Source: Pezicula radicicola (lineage: Eukaryota; Ascomycota; Leotiomycetes; Helotiales; Dermateaceae). From it: a stretch of 64,000 bases of DNA. Numbering within the stretch: the stretch's first letter is position 1; each line of letters begins with the position of its first letter. Positions 11,401 to 25,829 of this stretch are shown piece after piece. The stretch lies in contig PDUO01000003.1 in NCBI GenBank assembly GCA_003008705.1, positions 1,930,793 to 1,994,792 on the forward strand, read 5' to 3'. Position numbers and translations under genes: made by a program. The notes under the pieces are model-generated. The model did not search any database, was not told the origin of the DNA, and saw nothing but the letters and a program-made list of their open reading frames with translations.

Positions 11401-14400
11401 CCCTCGCAGCTCCAATCCGTCAGATCTTGCAAGCTCCCTCGCTCAAGGAGATGCCCATTGCATATCTGTCATGTCTAATGCGGAGTCAAGATGCCCATGA
11501 GACCATGTGTAGTGTGGCGGCTTCCCTCCTACTGAAGGGGACCCAAGTAAATCTCGGGGAGATTAACTTCCCTCATGGTAAAGGCACAGTCAGCGTTATT
11601 CCAGATTTACCCTCGTACCCCTGGGCACATAAGACACGACACTGGCATGAGCCTCGCATCAGTCGGCAGCAACGCTTGCGAGAACATATTCGGCATGATC
11701 TTCTGGGAATTTTGATCCCAGGCCAGAATCCTGTGGCATCAACATGGCGGCATTTCGTTCGTCTGTCTGACCAGCCGTGGGTGAGAGATCACGTTGTCGA
11801 TTCAAACATCCTGTACCCAGCAGCCGGCTTCATAGCCATGGCTATTGAGGCAGTCGCCCAAACACACCATGATCTCACTGCAGGGGAAGTAAGGTATCGC
11901 GTGCATGAGATGAAGCTCGTGAGCGCGTTGGTAGTGCCTGATACGACGGACGGGATTGAGCTCCAGTTATCCCTCTTCCCAGCTGACGAACAGCTACCAA
12001 AGGCCCAAAAATCCTATGGGTTCCGCATTCTCTCAGTGAGAGAGAATGATGAATGGCATGAACATTGCAGCGGTCATATCGGCCTCGAAGTCCCCCCAAC
12101 TACGAGTAACTGGAAAAATAGCGTGCGAGGATCAACAGCGACAGCATCTGCCTTCGAATCCAGTGAGCAGCTATGTACGAAAGCAATCGACACGAAGAAA
12201 TACTACGAAGGAGTTCAACGTCTGGGCATCACTTATGGGGAATCATTCCAAAATTTGATCAAGATCCAGCAAGGTTCTTCCCACTCTCTGACGACGGTCC
12301 AGATCCGTGACACTGCTGCTCTCATGCCGTCTCATGTTGAACAGCCTCATATCATCCACCCGACGACCCTAGACGCCATATTCCAATCAATCTATCCAGC
12401 TCTCTCAGATAGTGGTACTGAGCACAAATCCATCATGATTCCAACTTATATCAAATCGTTGTCTGTCTCTAGAAACATTAGTCATACACCCGGCTCGCAG
12501 CTGAGGATTAGCACAAACGCTGAACGCAAACTTCGCAATGCCGGAAAAGCTTCTTTAGTGGTGGTTCATGAGAATGACGAAGATCTAGCGCCTGTCGTGG
12601 AGATTGAGGAGCTTGTCCTATCTTCAGTCGGTACGTCAGTCGAGGAGATTATGGGTGCGAGGGAAGGAGACTTGTGCTTCCATGTTTCCTCTGAGCTCGA
12701 TATATCATTCATGACGCCAAGTGACTTCTCCGCCATGTCAACCACAACCATAGACCCTGCTGAGCAGAAGATATCTGCAGATCTACAGTGTGCCTGCTTC
12801 CACATCATTGAGAGAGCCCTGAATAAACTCATGGAGGCAGATATAGCTCAGTTTACAGGTCATCACCTCGCTATGTTCAACTGGATGCGAGAACAACATG
12901 AGCTGGGACAATGGGGCCTCTTAGATTTCCAAGATAGTACGTGGCTAGACTTGAAAAAAGAGGAGCAAGACAGCCTTATCACCGCCGTCGGGACTCAAAC
13001 CATCAACGGGGAGATGTGTGTTCGTGTGGGCAAGTACCTCGTCCAAATCCTACGCAAGCAGATTGAACCTCTCCAAGTCATGATGCAGGACGGGCTGCTA
13101 TACAAGTATTATGAGAATGCCCTTGGCATGAAACGCATTTACGCCCACATGAGCAATATTCTCCGACTCTTCGCGCATAAGAGTCCCGGAGCCAATATCT
13201 TGGAGATTGGCGGTGGTACTGGAGGCTGCACTGTTCCAGCGCTACGAGCTCTGACGGGCGATGATGACAAGATCCCCCGTTTTGCGCATTACGATTTCAC
13301 CGATGTATCATCAGGATTCTTCGAAAAGGCTCGCGAGAAGCTTCGCGAATGGCAAGATCGAATTGGGTTTAAAAAGTTCGATGTCGAAGTTGACCCAGAA
13401 TCACAAGATATTCAGTGTGGATCATACGATCTCGTTATTGCCTGCAATGTATTACACGCTACTGTTCACATGGACAAGACTATGTCCAATGTGAGAAAAT
13501 TACTTCGACCTGGTGGGAAGCTCCTCATCATTGAGGGAACTCGTGACACATTGGATATCTCTCTTGTCTTTGGAGTTCTTCCAGGATGGTGGCTAGGTAA
13601 GTGCAATGGGGACATTTGATATCTGTTTTCTTATCTGACACTCTTACCGTATAGGCCAAGAAGAAGAACGCCGTCTCAGCCCCAAGCTATCTCTTACAGC
13701 ATGGGACAATCTGCTCAAGCGGACAGGATTTACAGGACAGGAAGCGTTGATGCTGGACGCTCCCGAAGAACGTGACCATGTTTACAGTGTCTTTCTTTCC
13801 AGCACAAGCCCTGAGACTAGACAAAAAGAATACCCCCCAACTTCCATTATGCTTGGACAGAAGGAGCCACCTCAAGACTGGATTAATCTCCTCAGCTCAT
13901 CCATGCAAGCAGTAACCGGCCATGTCCCTGCTATTTCTAGCTTTGAGTCCCCAGATGTGAGTGGAAGGGTCTGTATCTTCATCGGAGAGATCGATAACCC
14001 TATTTTAAGCAAACTTGGACAGGAAGATTTCCTTGCACTAAGGAAAATGCTGACCACCGCCAAAGGGGTCTTATGGATAACAGCTGGTGGCAATATGGAA
14101 TGTAGCAGTCCCGAGGCTGCTATGGTTACCGGTCTGATGCGAACCTTGAGAGGCGAGAATGCTAGGATTCGATATGCCACCTTGGATTTGGATTCAACTC
14201 GCCAGCCTTTCACCACCCAGGCTGTCATAACAATTACTAAGATTTTTGAGTTTGTGTTTCACTCAGAGCTTGCATCTGTCAATATTGACCTTGAGTACAC
14301 CGAGAGAAATGGTCAGATATTCATCCCGCGTGTTTTGCCTGATCCACAAACAAACAAAGCTCTACTGCGGACCGGTGATCAGTCCATCGTTGAAGATCAG

Positions 14401-16694
14401 AAATTTTACGAGGAAGATCGCCCCCTCCTGCTAGAGGTAGGTACCGCAGGATTACTCGACACCATGAGGTTCGTGGATGATGTTAGCTACAACGAGCCTC
14501 TTCCACACGATTTTGTGGAAGTTGCTCCCAAAGCCTTTGGCTTGAACTTCCGCGATGTCATGATTGCCATGGGCCAGCTGAATGAGACCATTATGGGTTA
14601 TGAATGTTCTGGCATTATCACTCGTATCGGTAGTAATGTCACGCATCTCAAACCCGGGGACCGTGTGGCCGCCATGATGCGAGGTAACTATGCCAATTAC
14701 ATTCGTCTCTTGGGTATTGCTGTTGTCAAAATCCCCGACGACCTCTCATTTGAAGAAGCTACGTCCATGCCTATGGTATTCTCGACAGCCTACTTCTCCC
14801 TTTATGACACAGCTCGGCTCCAGAAAGGGGAGACCGTGCTAATTCATGCGGCGGCTGGAGGCGTCGGTCAAGCGGCCATCATGCTGGCACAGCTAGTTGG
14901 AGCCGAGGTCTACGCTACTGTTGGGTCCAAAGAAAAGTCTCAGCTCTTAATAGACACATACGGCATCCCTGAGGATCACATCTTCTCAAGTCGAAATGAT
15001 TCTTTTGTGGCCGACATCATGGCCAGCACACACGGCAGAGGGGTGGATGTAGCCCTCAACTGTCTCTCTGGACAACTGCTCCATGCAACATGGAAGTGCA
15101 TGGCCATGTTTGGGAGACTGGTCGAAATCGGTAAGCGTGATATCGAGATCAATACTCGCCTGGAAATGGGCGGTTTCCAAGGAAATGTTTCATTCTCTGC
15201 GATCGACCTCACCTACATGGGCCGCTTCAAACCGGCACACTTGTCTTCAATTCTGGAGAAGTGCATGCAGCTGGCCAGCGAAGGAAAGATCCACCCTGTT
15301 AAGCCAATCACCGTGTATCCCATATCGGAGATCGAACGTGCCTTCCGTTTCATGCAAGCTGGGAAGCACACTGGGAAAATAGTGATCAAGCCAAGTGAGG
15401 GTGATGTTGTCAAGGCCAGTACAATATAGAATCCAGAGAATTCGTGGATTCCAGCTAACTTGAGCGTAGTGTCTTGCTCGCCGAACGACAGATCTGTTCA
15501 GAGTCGATGCTTCCTACGTCATTGTGGGAGGTCTTGGTGGTCTTGGGCAGTCACTCGTCCGCTGGATGCTCAAGTACGGTGCCAGAAACCTGATTGTCCT
15601 GTCTCGTTCTGGAAAGAGACATGTACTAGCTGAAAATCTGTCTGCGGACGTCGAACAGGCAGGTGGTAAAGTGATCATTCCCGAATGCGATATCACAAAT
15701 GGGGACCTGGTTCAGCAGGTTCTTGATAATGCTGCAAAATCCATGCCACCAATTCGTGGCGTTATTCAAGGTGCTATGGTTCTAAATGTAAGTTCAAAAT
15801 AAAACTTATTTCCTTGTAATCAATGTAAAATACTAATACTCTATCCAGGATTGCATCTTTGAACATATGTCATTTACACAATATCAAAACGCGGTGCTCC
15901 CCAAAGTACAAGGAACTTGGAACCTCCACAACGCTCTGCTGCAACATGAACTCGATTTCTTCGTCATGCTCTCATCAGCTGTTGGTGTCGTCGGAAATTC
16001 CAGCCAGGCGAACTATGGCGCTGGTTCCGCATTCCTCGACGCCCTCGCGCAGCACCGTCGCTTTCTCGGCCTCCCAGCCCAATCCCTAGACCTGGGGATT
16101 ATCGGTTCAGTTGGATACGTCGCCGAAAATAAGGCTGTCGCCGAGCGTCTCGCACGCATGGGTCACGACGCCATTAGCGAGGAGAAGATGCTTGGGCTTA
16201 TACAGGTCGCCATCACTAATAGCTACCAGACCCAGCAGTCTCGTTCTCCCAGTCAAATTGTCACAGGCTTAAGCTTACGTGAGCTCGAGGCTAACTGGAT
16301 TCAAGACGCCAAGTTTGCCATTCTCCGGCAGAGTCGAGCTTCTGCAGTCGCATCTTCGGAAGGAGACGCCCAGAAGATTATGAAAACGAGCCTCCAAGAC
16401 CGTCTCAGCACCGTAAAGTTACAAGCTGAGGCTGTCACTATCATTTGCGATGCAGTCGTCAGCAAGTTAGCCATCAACCTTATGGTGTCAAACGCAGACA
16501 TTAGTCCGGAGCAGCCCATCTCGGCTTATGGTGTTGACTCGCTGGTCGCTGTTGAGCTGCGTAATTGGCTTGGTGGCCAGACGGGGGCTGACATCTCTGT
16601 TGTCGACATCCTGCAGTGCAAAAGTATTACAGCGTTGAGTGCAGATGTTGCAAAGTCAAGTAAGATCGTTGCGAAGATTGTTCGTTCGGCTTAA
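8404..16694 (+). CDS. Highly reducing type I polyketide synthase (KS-AT-DH-MT-ER-KR-ACP)
   Basis: Iterative PKS that builds a reduced, C-methylated polyketide chain. Nine exons join in frame to 2606 aa: 8404-8610, 8662-8748, 8805-8862, 8918-9251, 9313-9838, 9894-13596, 13655-15418, 15492-15787, 15849-16694. KS triad C186 (DTGCSTS), H321 (EAHGTGT) and H361 (NVGHLEA). AT nucleophile S704 in GHSSGE. DH H1037 ([11 protein letters not shown]) and D1231 (HPTTLDAIF). C-methyltransferase SAM motif from E1508 (EIGGGTGG). ER nucleotide motif [10 protein letters not shown] near 2036. KR motif GGLGGLG near 2239 and catalytic Y2381 (QANYGAG). ACP S2556 in GVDSL. Every domain keeps its key residues, except a Gly-to-Ser change inside the DH motif. 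No thioesterase, reductase or acyltransferase follows the ACP, so release must come in trans. The exon 7/8 junction is the least certain; other donors nearby are possible. Flanked by P450s and a ceramide synthase. Confidence 0.95.
10038..10127 (+). repeat. 24-bp coding tandem repeat in the PKS KS-AT linker
   Basis: About 3.7 copies of a 24-bp unit (10038-10061, 10062-10085, 10086-10109, then a partial copy) encode GI-x-NG-x-SN type repeats. More diverged Asn-Gly words continue to about 10230. It keeps frame and lies between the KS end and the AT start, where PKS linkers tolerate length change. A similar Asn-Gly-rich linker occurs in the FMO gene at 23-25.4 kb. Confidence 0.85.
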
Positions 16695-16996
16695 ATGGTA
16701 AACTAGATTTGATTTATGTATACTCAAACTATGGGAATTATTAGAGCTGCAGGAAAAGACATGATATATTTCTACTCATTAACGATAGATTTAAACTACC
16801 TTATTTGGGACAAGAACATATATTCTCAAACAAGTGGTGATTGGAAACTGATATAGATCGACTTTCTCACAGCTGTCTTCTGAATCCGTTCCAGGGTTAT
16901 CAAGGTATACATTGTTCTATTATTTCTAACTTTCCTAAAGCCCTCGAGTCTCGTTTCCCTAAGATTCGTCTTCCATGAACCGTACTCGCATCGTTT
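16695..16996. other. Convergent intergenic gap, no gene seen
   Basis: About 300 bp between the PKS stop and the stop of the opposing P450; the 3' ends of two convergent genes. No distinct element seen. Confidence 0.6.
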
Positions 16997-18692
16997 CTAT
17001 TTCAACACACGCACTCGCACTCCCTTCGATCCACTCCAAACCTTGGGAAGAACCAAAGTACCAACAAGCTCAATATCTCGATATTCCGTCTCAAACAGCG
17101 ATAAAACACCCTTATCCTGAGCATGTCGGCACTCGACCGACCCATAGCTCCGAAAGATTCTGGCTATGGCCATGGACAATTCCGTGAAAGCAAGATTCAT
17201 GCCTACGCATGATCTCGTTCCCCTAGAAAAGGCGAACAAGCTTTTGCCCAGCTGCGGGTTCTCCAACCACCGCTCAGGACGATAACTCCGAGGATCTGGG
17301 AAGATATTTTCATCATAGTGCATCAAATACACCGTCATACTAGTTGGTGTACCAGGCGGTATAACCCATGATTTAGTCTTGCCTCTTACAACCATGCTCT
17401 CATCAGGAGAAATGTGCGCAATACGACCAGGTACACCATTTCCCATACGTAGAGCCTCCTGAACACAAGCACGTAGATAAGGCAATCCTTCAATAGTCGC
17501 CAACGGCGTGTGCCTATGAATGGAAGGGTCTTGGATCGCCGTCTCCAGTTCTGTTTTGAGTCTTTCAAGAATAGAAGGAGTTGCAAGAAGAAAGTAAATT
17601 GCAACACTCAGAACCCAGGACGTTGTTAGAGTGCCTGCAGCAAGTGTAACAGCTGCCTCGTCTCCAAGACGGGCAAGGGACTTTTCTTCGGAAGGGAGCT
17701 TGCTGTCGAGGATTTCATGGAAAATGGTTCTGTATTGACCTTCTTGGCGTGAAAGCATGGCTTTTGTAGCTTCTGATTGAATCTCCTAGTTTGGTCACAC
17801 AATTTAGCAACAGTTTAACCTGGAAGGAAATACGACAACAAAGAGGTTACTGACCATTCTTTCCTCAAGAAATCGAGCATAATCAGGGCTCAGTCTCGAA
17901 CTCAAGCTTTCTGGAAGTGCCTCGAAAATCCTCACAATTATTGGAAAGTGTGCAAGGAAAGGTAACAGAGCGGCACCATTTTTCGCGCCGTCATGAAATG
18001 ATGGATCAAATTTGGGATGTCCTAGTCGATCGTGGCATTTTCCAAACGACAACTCCGTGATAACATCTACAAAAGTGTAATTAATATCAAGGAAGTCACG
18101 CATTGGAAAGTAAAACCATATAAGGTACGCAAAGAAGAATTGGGGATCTATGCGTACCATTTGTAAATGCAGCAGTAGCATGATCGACCATCAAAACATT
18201 CCCAGAATTTTGGAAATCAGCAAGTCTATCCAAAAGAAGATCGATTTTGGCATCGATCAAGGGTTGTAAATTCCTAATTGAAGTCTTTGAAAAGAAGGGG
18301 TTCAGAGCTGATCTTCGTATTCGATGCAGGTCATGCGGATTCGTATTTAATGAAGCACCTGGAACTCCGAAAATGTCGGTAAAAAATGACCATTTATCCC
18401 TCTTGTGGTTATGGCTGGTGTATAGAACATCCATGAAAGCGGGATCAATCACATGTACTTCCTCCGGGCTGATGCGAACGACTGGTCCATACTTCTCGTG
18501 CAATTCTTTGAGCTTGAATAAATACCGCCCTTGCAATATAACATCGTAGTAGAACTGGTACGCCCGAGTAGCCGCCGCAATTTTGGGGCCAGGGATATGC
18601 TTGATCGGACTTAAATAGAGACGGTGGAAAACTCTGGTAATAGCATAGATTATGATGGCAAGGAGGACTAGAAGAGCTAGAGAGAAGGGCAT
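16997..18692 (-). CDS. Cytochrome P450, trichodiene-oxygenase-like group
   Basis: Three exons on the minus strand (18692-18158, 18066-17855, 17785-16997) join in frame to 511 aa. The start MPFSLALLVLL opens a membrane anchor. It is followed by the hinge HIPGPKIAAATRAY, ISPEEVHV, the C-helix region HRIRRSALNPFFS, I-helix AAGTLTTSW, the ExxR motif in QEALRM, PERWLE and the heme loop FSRGTRSCVG with Cys442. The N-terminal half resembles the large fungal group that includes trichodiene oxygenase and related pathway P450s. It is convergent with the PKS and only 302 bp away, so it is very likely a tailoring enzyme of the same product. The frame is open further upstream, but the chosen Met directly precedes the anchor. 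Confidence 0.93.
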
Positions 18693-20014
18693 GGTTGAGG
18701 TGGGATTGTATTCGACGTTTGGTGATTGTATTAGGGAAAAGAACCGTATATGGTGAAACCAGAGATAGTTATAGTATTTGCAAGGGACTTTGGCCACCCT
18801 GTGACTGTGGGATGGCTGAGTACCCCCCTCTAACATGGGTTGGTTCTTCGTACATACATCTCACTGCATACTTCACCGCTTCCCAATCAGGTAGTACTAG
18901 GTTATGCATAGTGCGTTTAACCCTGTTAGTGGTAATTCTTTCGTCACACACGACAGAAATAACTACCTTTTTATAAGATTATTTTTTACTACAGCTACCC
19001 AAGTTCACACCCCCTCTTAGCCCCTTTAATTCACCTCGCTAAGTTTCTTAGAATGATTAAGCGAAATAGGGGATGTACGGAAGGTAAGATTACAAAAGGT
19101 GCGAAAGGTACAAATACAGTAATCCAGTGAAATCCTTTGGCTTCGCTTTTTTTTTACCCTACAACTTGAAAAGAAAAAATTCCCTCTGCCTTCTCAGAGC
19201 TTCTTTTTAATACAGACGCCCTTGATTCGCAACGGCGGAGACCCCTGACAATGCAGCAAAGCATTAAGAGCACGTGACATACTTCCAGCTCCATGAGGAA
19301 CCCTAAAGAACTTAATAGGTTCGGACTTGTTCGCAAGTTCTTTTGGGGCTCTGACAATAAATTCCGGACAGAGGTACCAACAAGTTCCGCTATTGATTAT
19401 TACCCGAATATCATGTCGTGCTTCATTCCGGGCCCGCAGAAATTTGACCGCGTATCATATTGATTGGGAAACTCAGATGCTTCAGCTCTAGTCGCCAAGT
19501 CGATAGAAAAGCTCCACCAACGCCCTGTTGATAATGCTACTTACTGTACAGTAGTAGGCAGTGAAGGCAAAGACCTGCGTCTCTTTGAAAAGCCCCATTA
19601 AGATGTGGTTTCTCGTTGGCGCATTAGTTTGTTGATTCTATTCTGTCGCTGAGGTCGATTCAGGGGTAAACAGGCCAAATGGGTAGTCTGGGGGTGGGGG
19701 TCCATAACATAACGAGGAGGCTGACCCCCAGATCGAGAGAGGTCAGGACTACGAGTAGCGAGCTGATTGGCTAATGATGGCGTGAATACCAAAAATCTCC
19801 GATCTGACAGCAACGGAAACTAAGAGCGGCAAACTACTTACATAGCTTCATCCCTTCTCCAAGACAAACAAAAAGTTTCCTATATGCGATACCTCAAGCC
19901 AATTGCAAAAAGTAAACTCAATTCGGCCTCGAGACACACTATTCGCGACACCAATTCAGATCATCTCATCAAATCTGTGTTCTGCCCCTCAGCGTGGCCA
20001 TCGATCGATCAATA
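18693..20014. other. Intergenic region between divergent genes, no gene seen
   Basis: About 1.3 kb between the P450 start and the UDP-galactopyranose mutase start. It contains both promoters and short poly-T and poly-G runs. No coding frame or RNA gene recognised. It is a plausible border of the polyketide cluster. Confidence 0.55.
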
Positions 20015-22361
<2,347 letters not shown>

Positions 22362-23035
22362 ACGGCACAGGAAAGTAAGAGGCAGTCTAGGGGGAGGCAA
22401 AAAAGGAAGGAAGAAAGATAAAATAAGGTACCTAGCAGAGCATACACTAGTGCTAGAGGGGAACTAGTACTACAGGGAAGTTATATAGCTTTTTAGAGAA
22501 GGGGAGGGTAGAGAGAGGTAGAGAGGAAGAAATCTTATTTAAATAACGATAAAATAAAAAAATCTCTAATAAGTATACTATTAGAATTTTTTAAATTAGA
22601 GCTCTTAATTAAGCGTATATTAACTTAGATTAATATAGTTTATATAAAGTTAAAAAGAGATTAGACTTTTAGTTTAAAAGACAATAATAAAATAATACTT
22701 AGTATAATTAATAGTACTATAGGGCTAGTGTTCTTAATACACAAATACAGTTCTAATAAAAGCTTATTGTATATAGAGGGAAATATTACTCTAGGTATTA
22801 TTAATTTACAGGTACAGAAACAATAGAAAGAAACATACATATATAGTAGAAGACGAGCTATACCACTTGCATAGGGATAGCAGCACTTATTTGATAAGGG
22901 CATTCAAAGGATTTTTGTTGCCTTATAAGCCATATAACTATACCTTAGCTAGGTATATAGAACCAAGTCTGTATAAGGCCTTCGGCCTTGGACCGGACTC
23001 TAAATTGACTCCACACACACACACACAGAAGTCTA
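22362..23035. other. AT-rich island, no gene seen
   Basis: Begins purine-rich, then from about 22,440 to 22,900 becomes very rich in TA and AT dinucleotides with many stop codons in all frames. This is the pattern left by repeat-induced point mutation of an old repeat. A short (AC)n run sits at about 23,011-23,026, just past the FMO stop. Confidence 0.6.
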
Positions 23036-25386
23036 CTAATCTAAAACTGGCATAACTCTACGTTCTCCTTCATAAACAGGAAGAGGAGTCCCAAGAGTCT
23101 TTGCCTTTATCTGAAGAGCGACAAAACGAGGCATAAACCGTGCTTGGCCGATAGCACCACCAACCATAAACAATCCGGGATCTTCAAAGACAAATTAGCA
23201 TCTTTTTTGTCCATGATGTATTGTTGTTTACTTACGTCCAGATGGCCTAAAGGCACCCCTAATCTCTCCTTCAGCATCTAAGCCCCAGTAGTCTTCTACC
23301 TGATTTGCAACATTCCCGCCAAGCAGATTACCAATAAGTAACTTCACGTTTCCAAGGAAGCCAGTACAGAAAACAATAACATCTGCTCTCAACTTGTCAC
23401 CGTTTGCGAACTCTAAACCATTTTCTGTGTAGGCGACAGGGAGTGAGTCGGATTTGATCTTGATCTGTGTGCAGTGGTCACGTCAGCTCTACTAAAGGTA
23501 GCCACCTATAAAGAGCCTTAACTACTCAGAAATGAAAACCATACCTCGCCCTCAACAATCTTCTCTGATGCACCCACATCCATATAATGTGCTCCCTGGC
23601 GCTCGAACATGTTGTACAACATATCTCCGTCGCGGTCGAGTAGAAAGCCTGCCTTTTCGAGGTTGTCAAACCTCTTTTTGTCTGCTGCTGCTCTTCCCAA
23701 TAAGGAGAACCTGCTCATCAGCCTGGATACAGCATTAGGACCAGTTAGAACGATCCGATCTGCCATCTCGGTTGTTCGATCTTTGGTGTATACCACTAGA
23801 GTTGATTAGTTGCACATATCAAGAGTCAACTCTAGGGAACATTTACTCTTGTGCGCGGGCATATAGTGCTCAACGGGGACAACCACTGGGCAGATCTGTT
23901 AGTGAACGGCGCACTAAGAGGTTCGAAACAAAGCTACATACGAGTCTTTGATCGCTGCACCATTGTCACTGATGCTAAACCGGCTTTAAGCATATCCATT
24001 GCTACATCATGTGCTATAAATGTTAACTTGTATAGCCAATATCTGCAAGACCTTTCTTACCTGTATTAGCAGTGCCAACAATAACACCATGCTTCCCTTT
24101 CCATTCTGTTGGGGATTTGTACACGCCAGAATGGAGCTTCACTCCTTTAAAAATTTCCTGTATCCAAGAGTAGAGTGAGAAAATGGCCCTTTACAAATAC
24201 ATTCTTCAAAGCGAACCTCGTTTTCATATTTCGGAGTAAGAGGCACTTGAGAGCCTCCACCAACAGCGAGGACGACCCAGCGGGCAGTTACTTGTTGCAC
24301 TTCGTCACTGCGGACAAGGTTCAGCGTCCAAATTTCTTCCTCCTCATCCCATGAGCCACTCTCTAGGGTCGTGGAAGTCCACAAGTTCTCAAAGCTGATC
24401 AGCTCAGGCAGGGGCTTCTTGAGTGCGGCAAACTTACTATGTCATACTTCTTGACCCAGCGATGGTATGCATCAGCCAACTCGTCCTTAACGAGGAATTC
24501 TTGGTAAGTGTCCGGGAATGTTTTCTCGAAGGGCAATTGAGCTGTGAAAAGTCAACGTATGCTCGGTTGTGGTTGTATTCCCACTGATTGTCTCACCAAA
24601 TTCCCGTATGGTATGCACTGTAGCTTGTCAGCTTCTATTGAAAAGTCACGGGTTGGAGGAAGTAGCTTGGTGAAGCTTACATCTTGTGGAGTCATATCGT
24701 GTCCTCCAGCTGTCTCCAGCTTGGGCGTGCTTGTCTATGACAACATATGATAGTCCCAAGGCCTTGAGCCGACCACCAGTGCACAAGCCGGCCTGTCCAC
24801 CACCAACAACAACGGTGTCAAAATGCGACTTTTCGCCATTTGAATAACCGTTAACACCATTGGTGTCATGAGCACCATTGCTGATACCGTTTACAGCATC
24901 TGTGCCGCTCAAAAAAGAGTGAACTGGCTCCAGGCAGTCAACGCTCTCATGACCGTTAAGTTCTTCCAAGATTGTCCGCAAAACCCAAATTTTCCACTCG
25001 CCGTTCACAGGGACGACAGACAAGAAACCACTCGCAGTAGTTGCAGGAATTCCACTGGTTTCGAACGTGAAATACATTTCGATCCACGCAAATTTGCCAG
25101 GACGCATAACGTGGCCCGGGTGCTCAATCACAAAATTCCGGGGTTTCACTACATTAGAGGTTTCTCTAAAAACATTTCCAATCGAACCTGGTCCGTAGAA
25201 CGTTCGTATTGAACCAGTAAGTGCAAAGTGGTCTCTCCATACCGCATCGTCCTTAAAGTTCTTCCCTTCCAAGGAGTTGAGGATCTGAGTGAATTGCTTA
25301 GATATCGCTTTCGTATCGACATCTTCCTTGATGGGGCTAGCGGGTAGCGCTACGGGAAGGTACGGTAGTACGTATTTGTGAGGCAT
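23036..25386 (-). CDS. NTF2-like/flavin-containing monooxygenase fusion (FMO copy 1)
   Basis: NADPH- and FAD-dependent monooxygenase of the FMO/Baeyer-Villiger superfamily with an N-terminal NTF2/SnoaL-like domain. Exon 1 (25386 to about 24690) carries the NTF2-like part (NFKDDAVWRDHFALTGSIRT, roughly residues 40-150), an Asn-Gly-rich linker and the FAD motif VVVGGGQAGL. Then GDSWRTRYDST, LHTIREF across a splice, AVGGGSQVPLTP, the NADPH motif HGVIVGTANT, FERQGAHYMDVGAS and a final exon ending RRVMPVLD before the stop at 23036. At least seven introns; all sampled exons are intact, so it is probably functional, with about 600 aa expected. It oxygenates a carbonyl or heteroatom of an unknown substrate. 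It shares a 443-bp divergent promoter with the AhpD-like gene, and a damaged paralogue lies at 48.8-51.1 kb. Confidence 0.88.
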
Positions 25387-25829
25387 ATTTGCTGGTTATC
25401 TGTAAATCTTGAATACGAGAAATGATGAGATGGGAAGAGTTGGGAAGAGTATTTACAAATTGGAATCATGGATACAGATATACATTAAAAAAGCGTGGAT
25501 ATAGCTCTGTATATTCAAGTTACAGTGGTCCGACCTCTGATCACGGGTTCCTATGTGTCGGCAAAGCGGCCAAAATATCTGAAGTGGGAATTGAACCTTC
25601 GGTGATGGAAGTGGGGGAGTAAGTTCGTTCGGGATTTGGAACTTCACCGTCTCCTAATAGAAAGCAACTCCAAATTGCAAATGGCCGAGGCAAATCCATA
25701 CTATTGCGAAACCAAAGAATTCTCTACGACTCACCAAATCTTATCCCCAGCCAAATCGCAAGTGTTTTGTGTAGAGAAAGTTTTTGGCTACATAAGTTCT
25801 CTGAATATTGACGACATTAATGTCATTAA
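25387..25829. promoter_or_regulatory. Shared divergent promoter region, FMO copy 1 / AhpD-like gene
   Basis: 443 bp separate two divergently oriented start codons, so both promoters must lie here. Includes GC-containing words such as ggtccgacc and aaagcggcc, which could hold zinc-cluster factor half sites, but no clear paired CGG motif is visible. Confidence 0.5.

Noticed and set aside
2835..16694. Calling the left cluster a fumonisin or AAL-toxin cluster
   Set aside because: No alpha-oxoamine synthase-type aminotransferase or other diagnostic genes are in the window; only the ceramide synthase and PKS are reminiscent.
25540..25620. A tRNA-like word (gggaattgaaccttcggtg) upstream of the AhpD-like gene
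   Set aside because: Only the T-loop-like part is present; no acceptor, D or anticodon stems can be folded around it.
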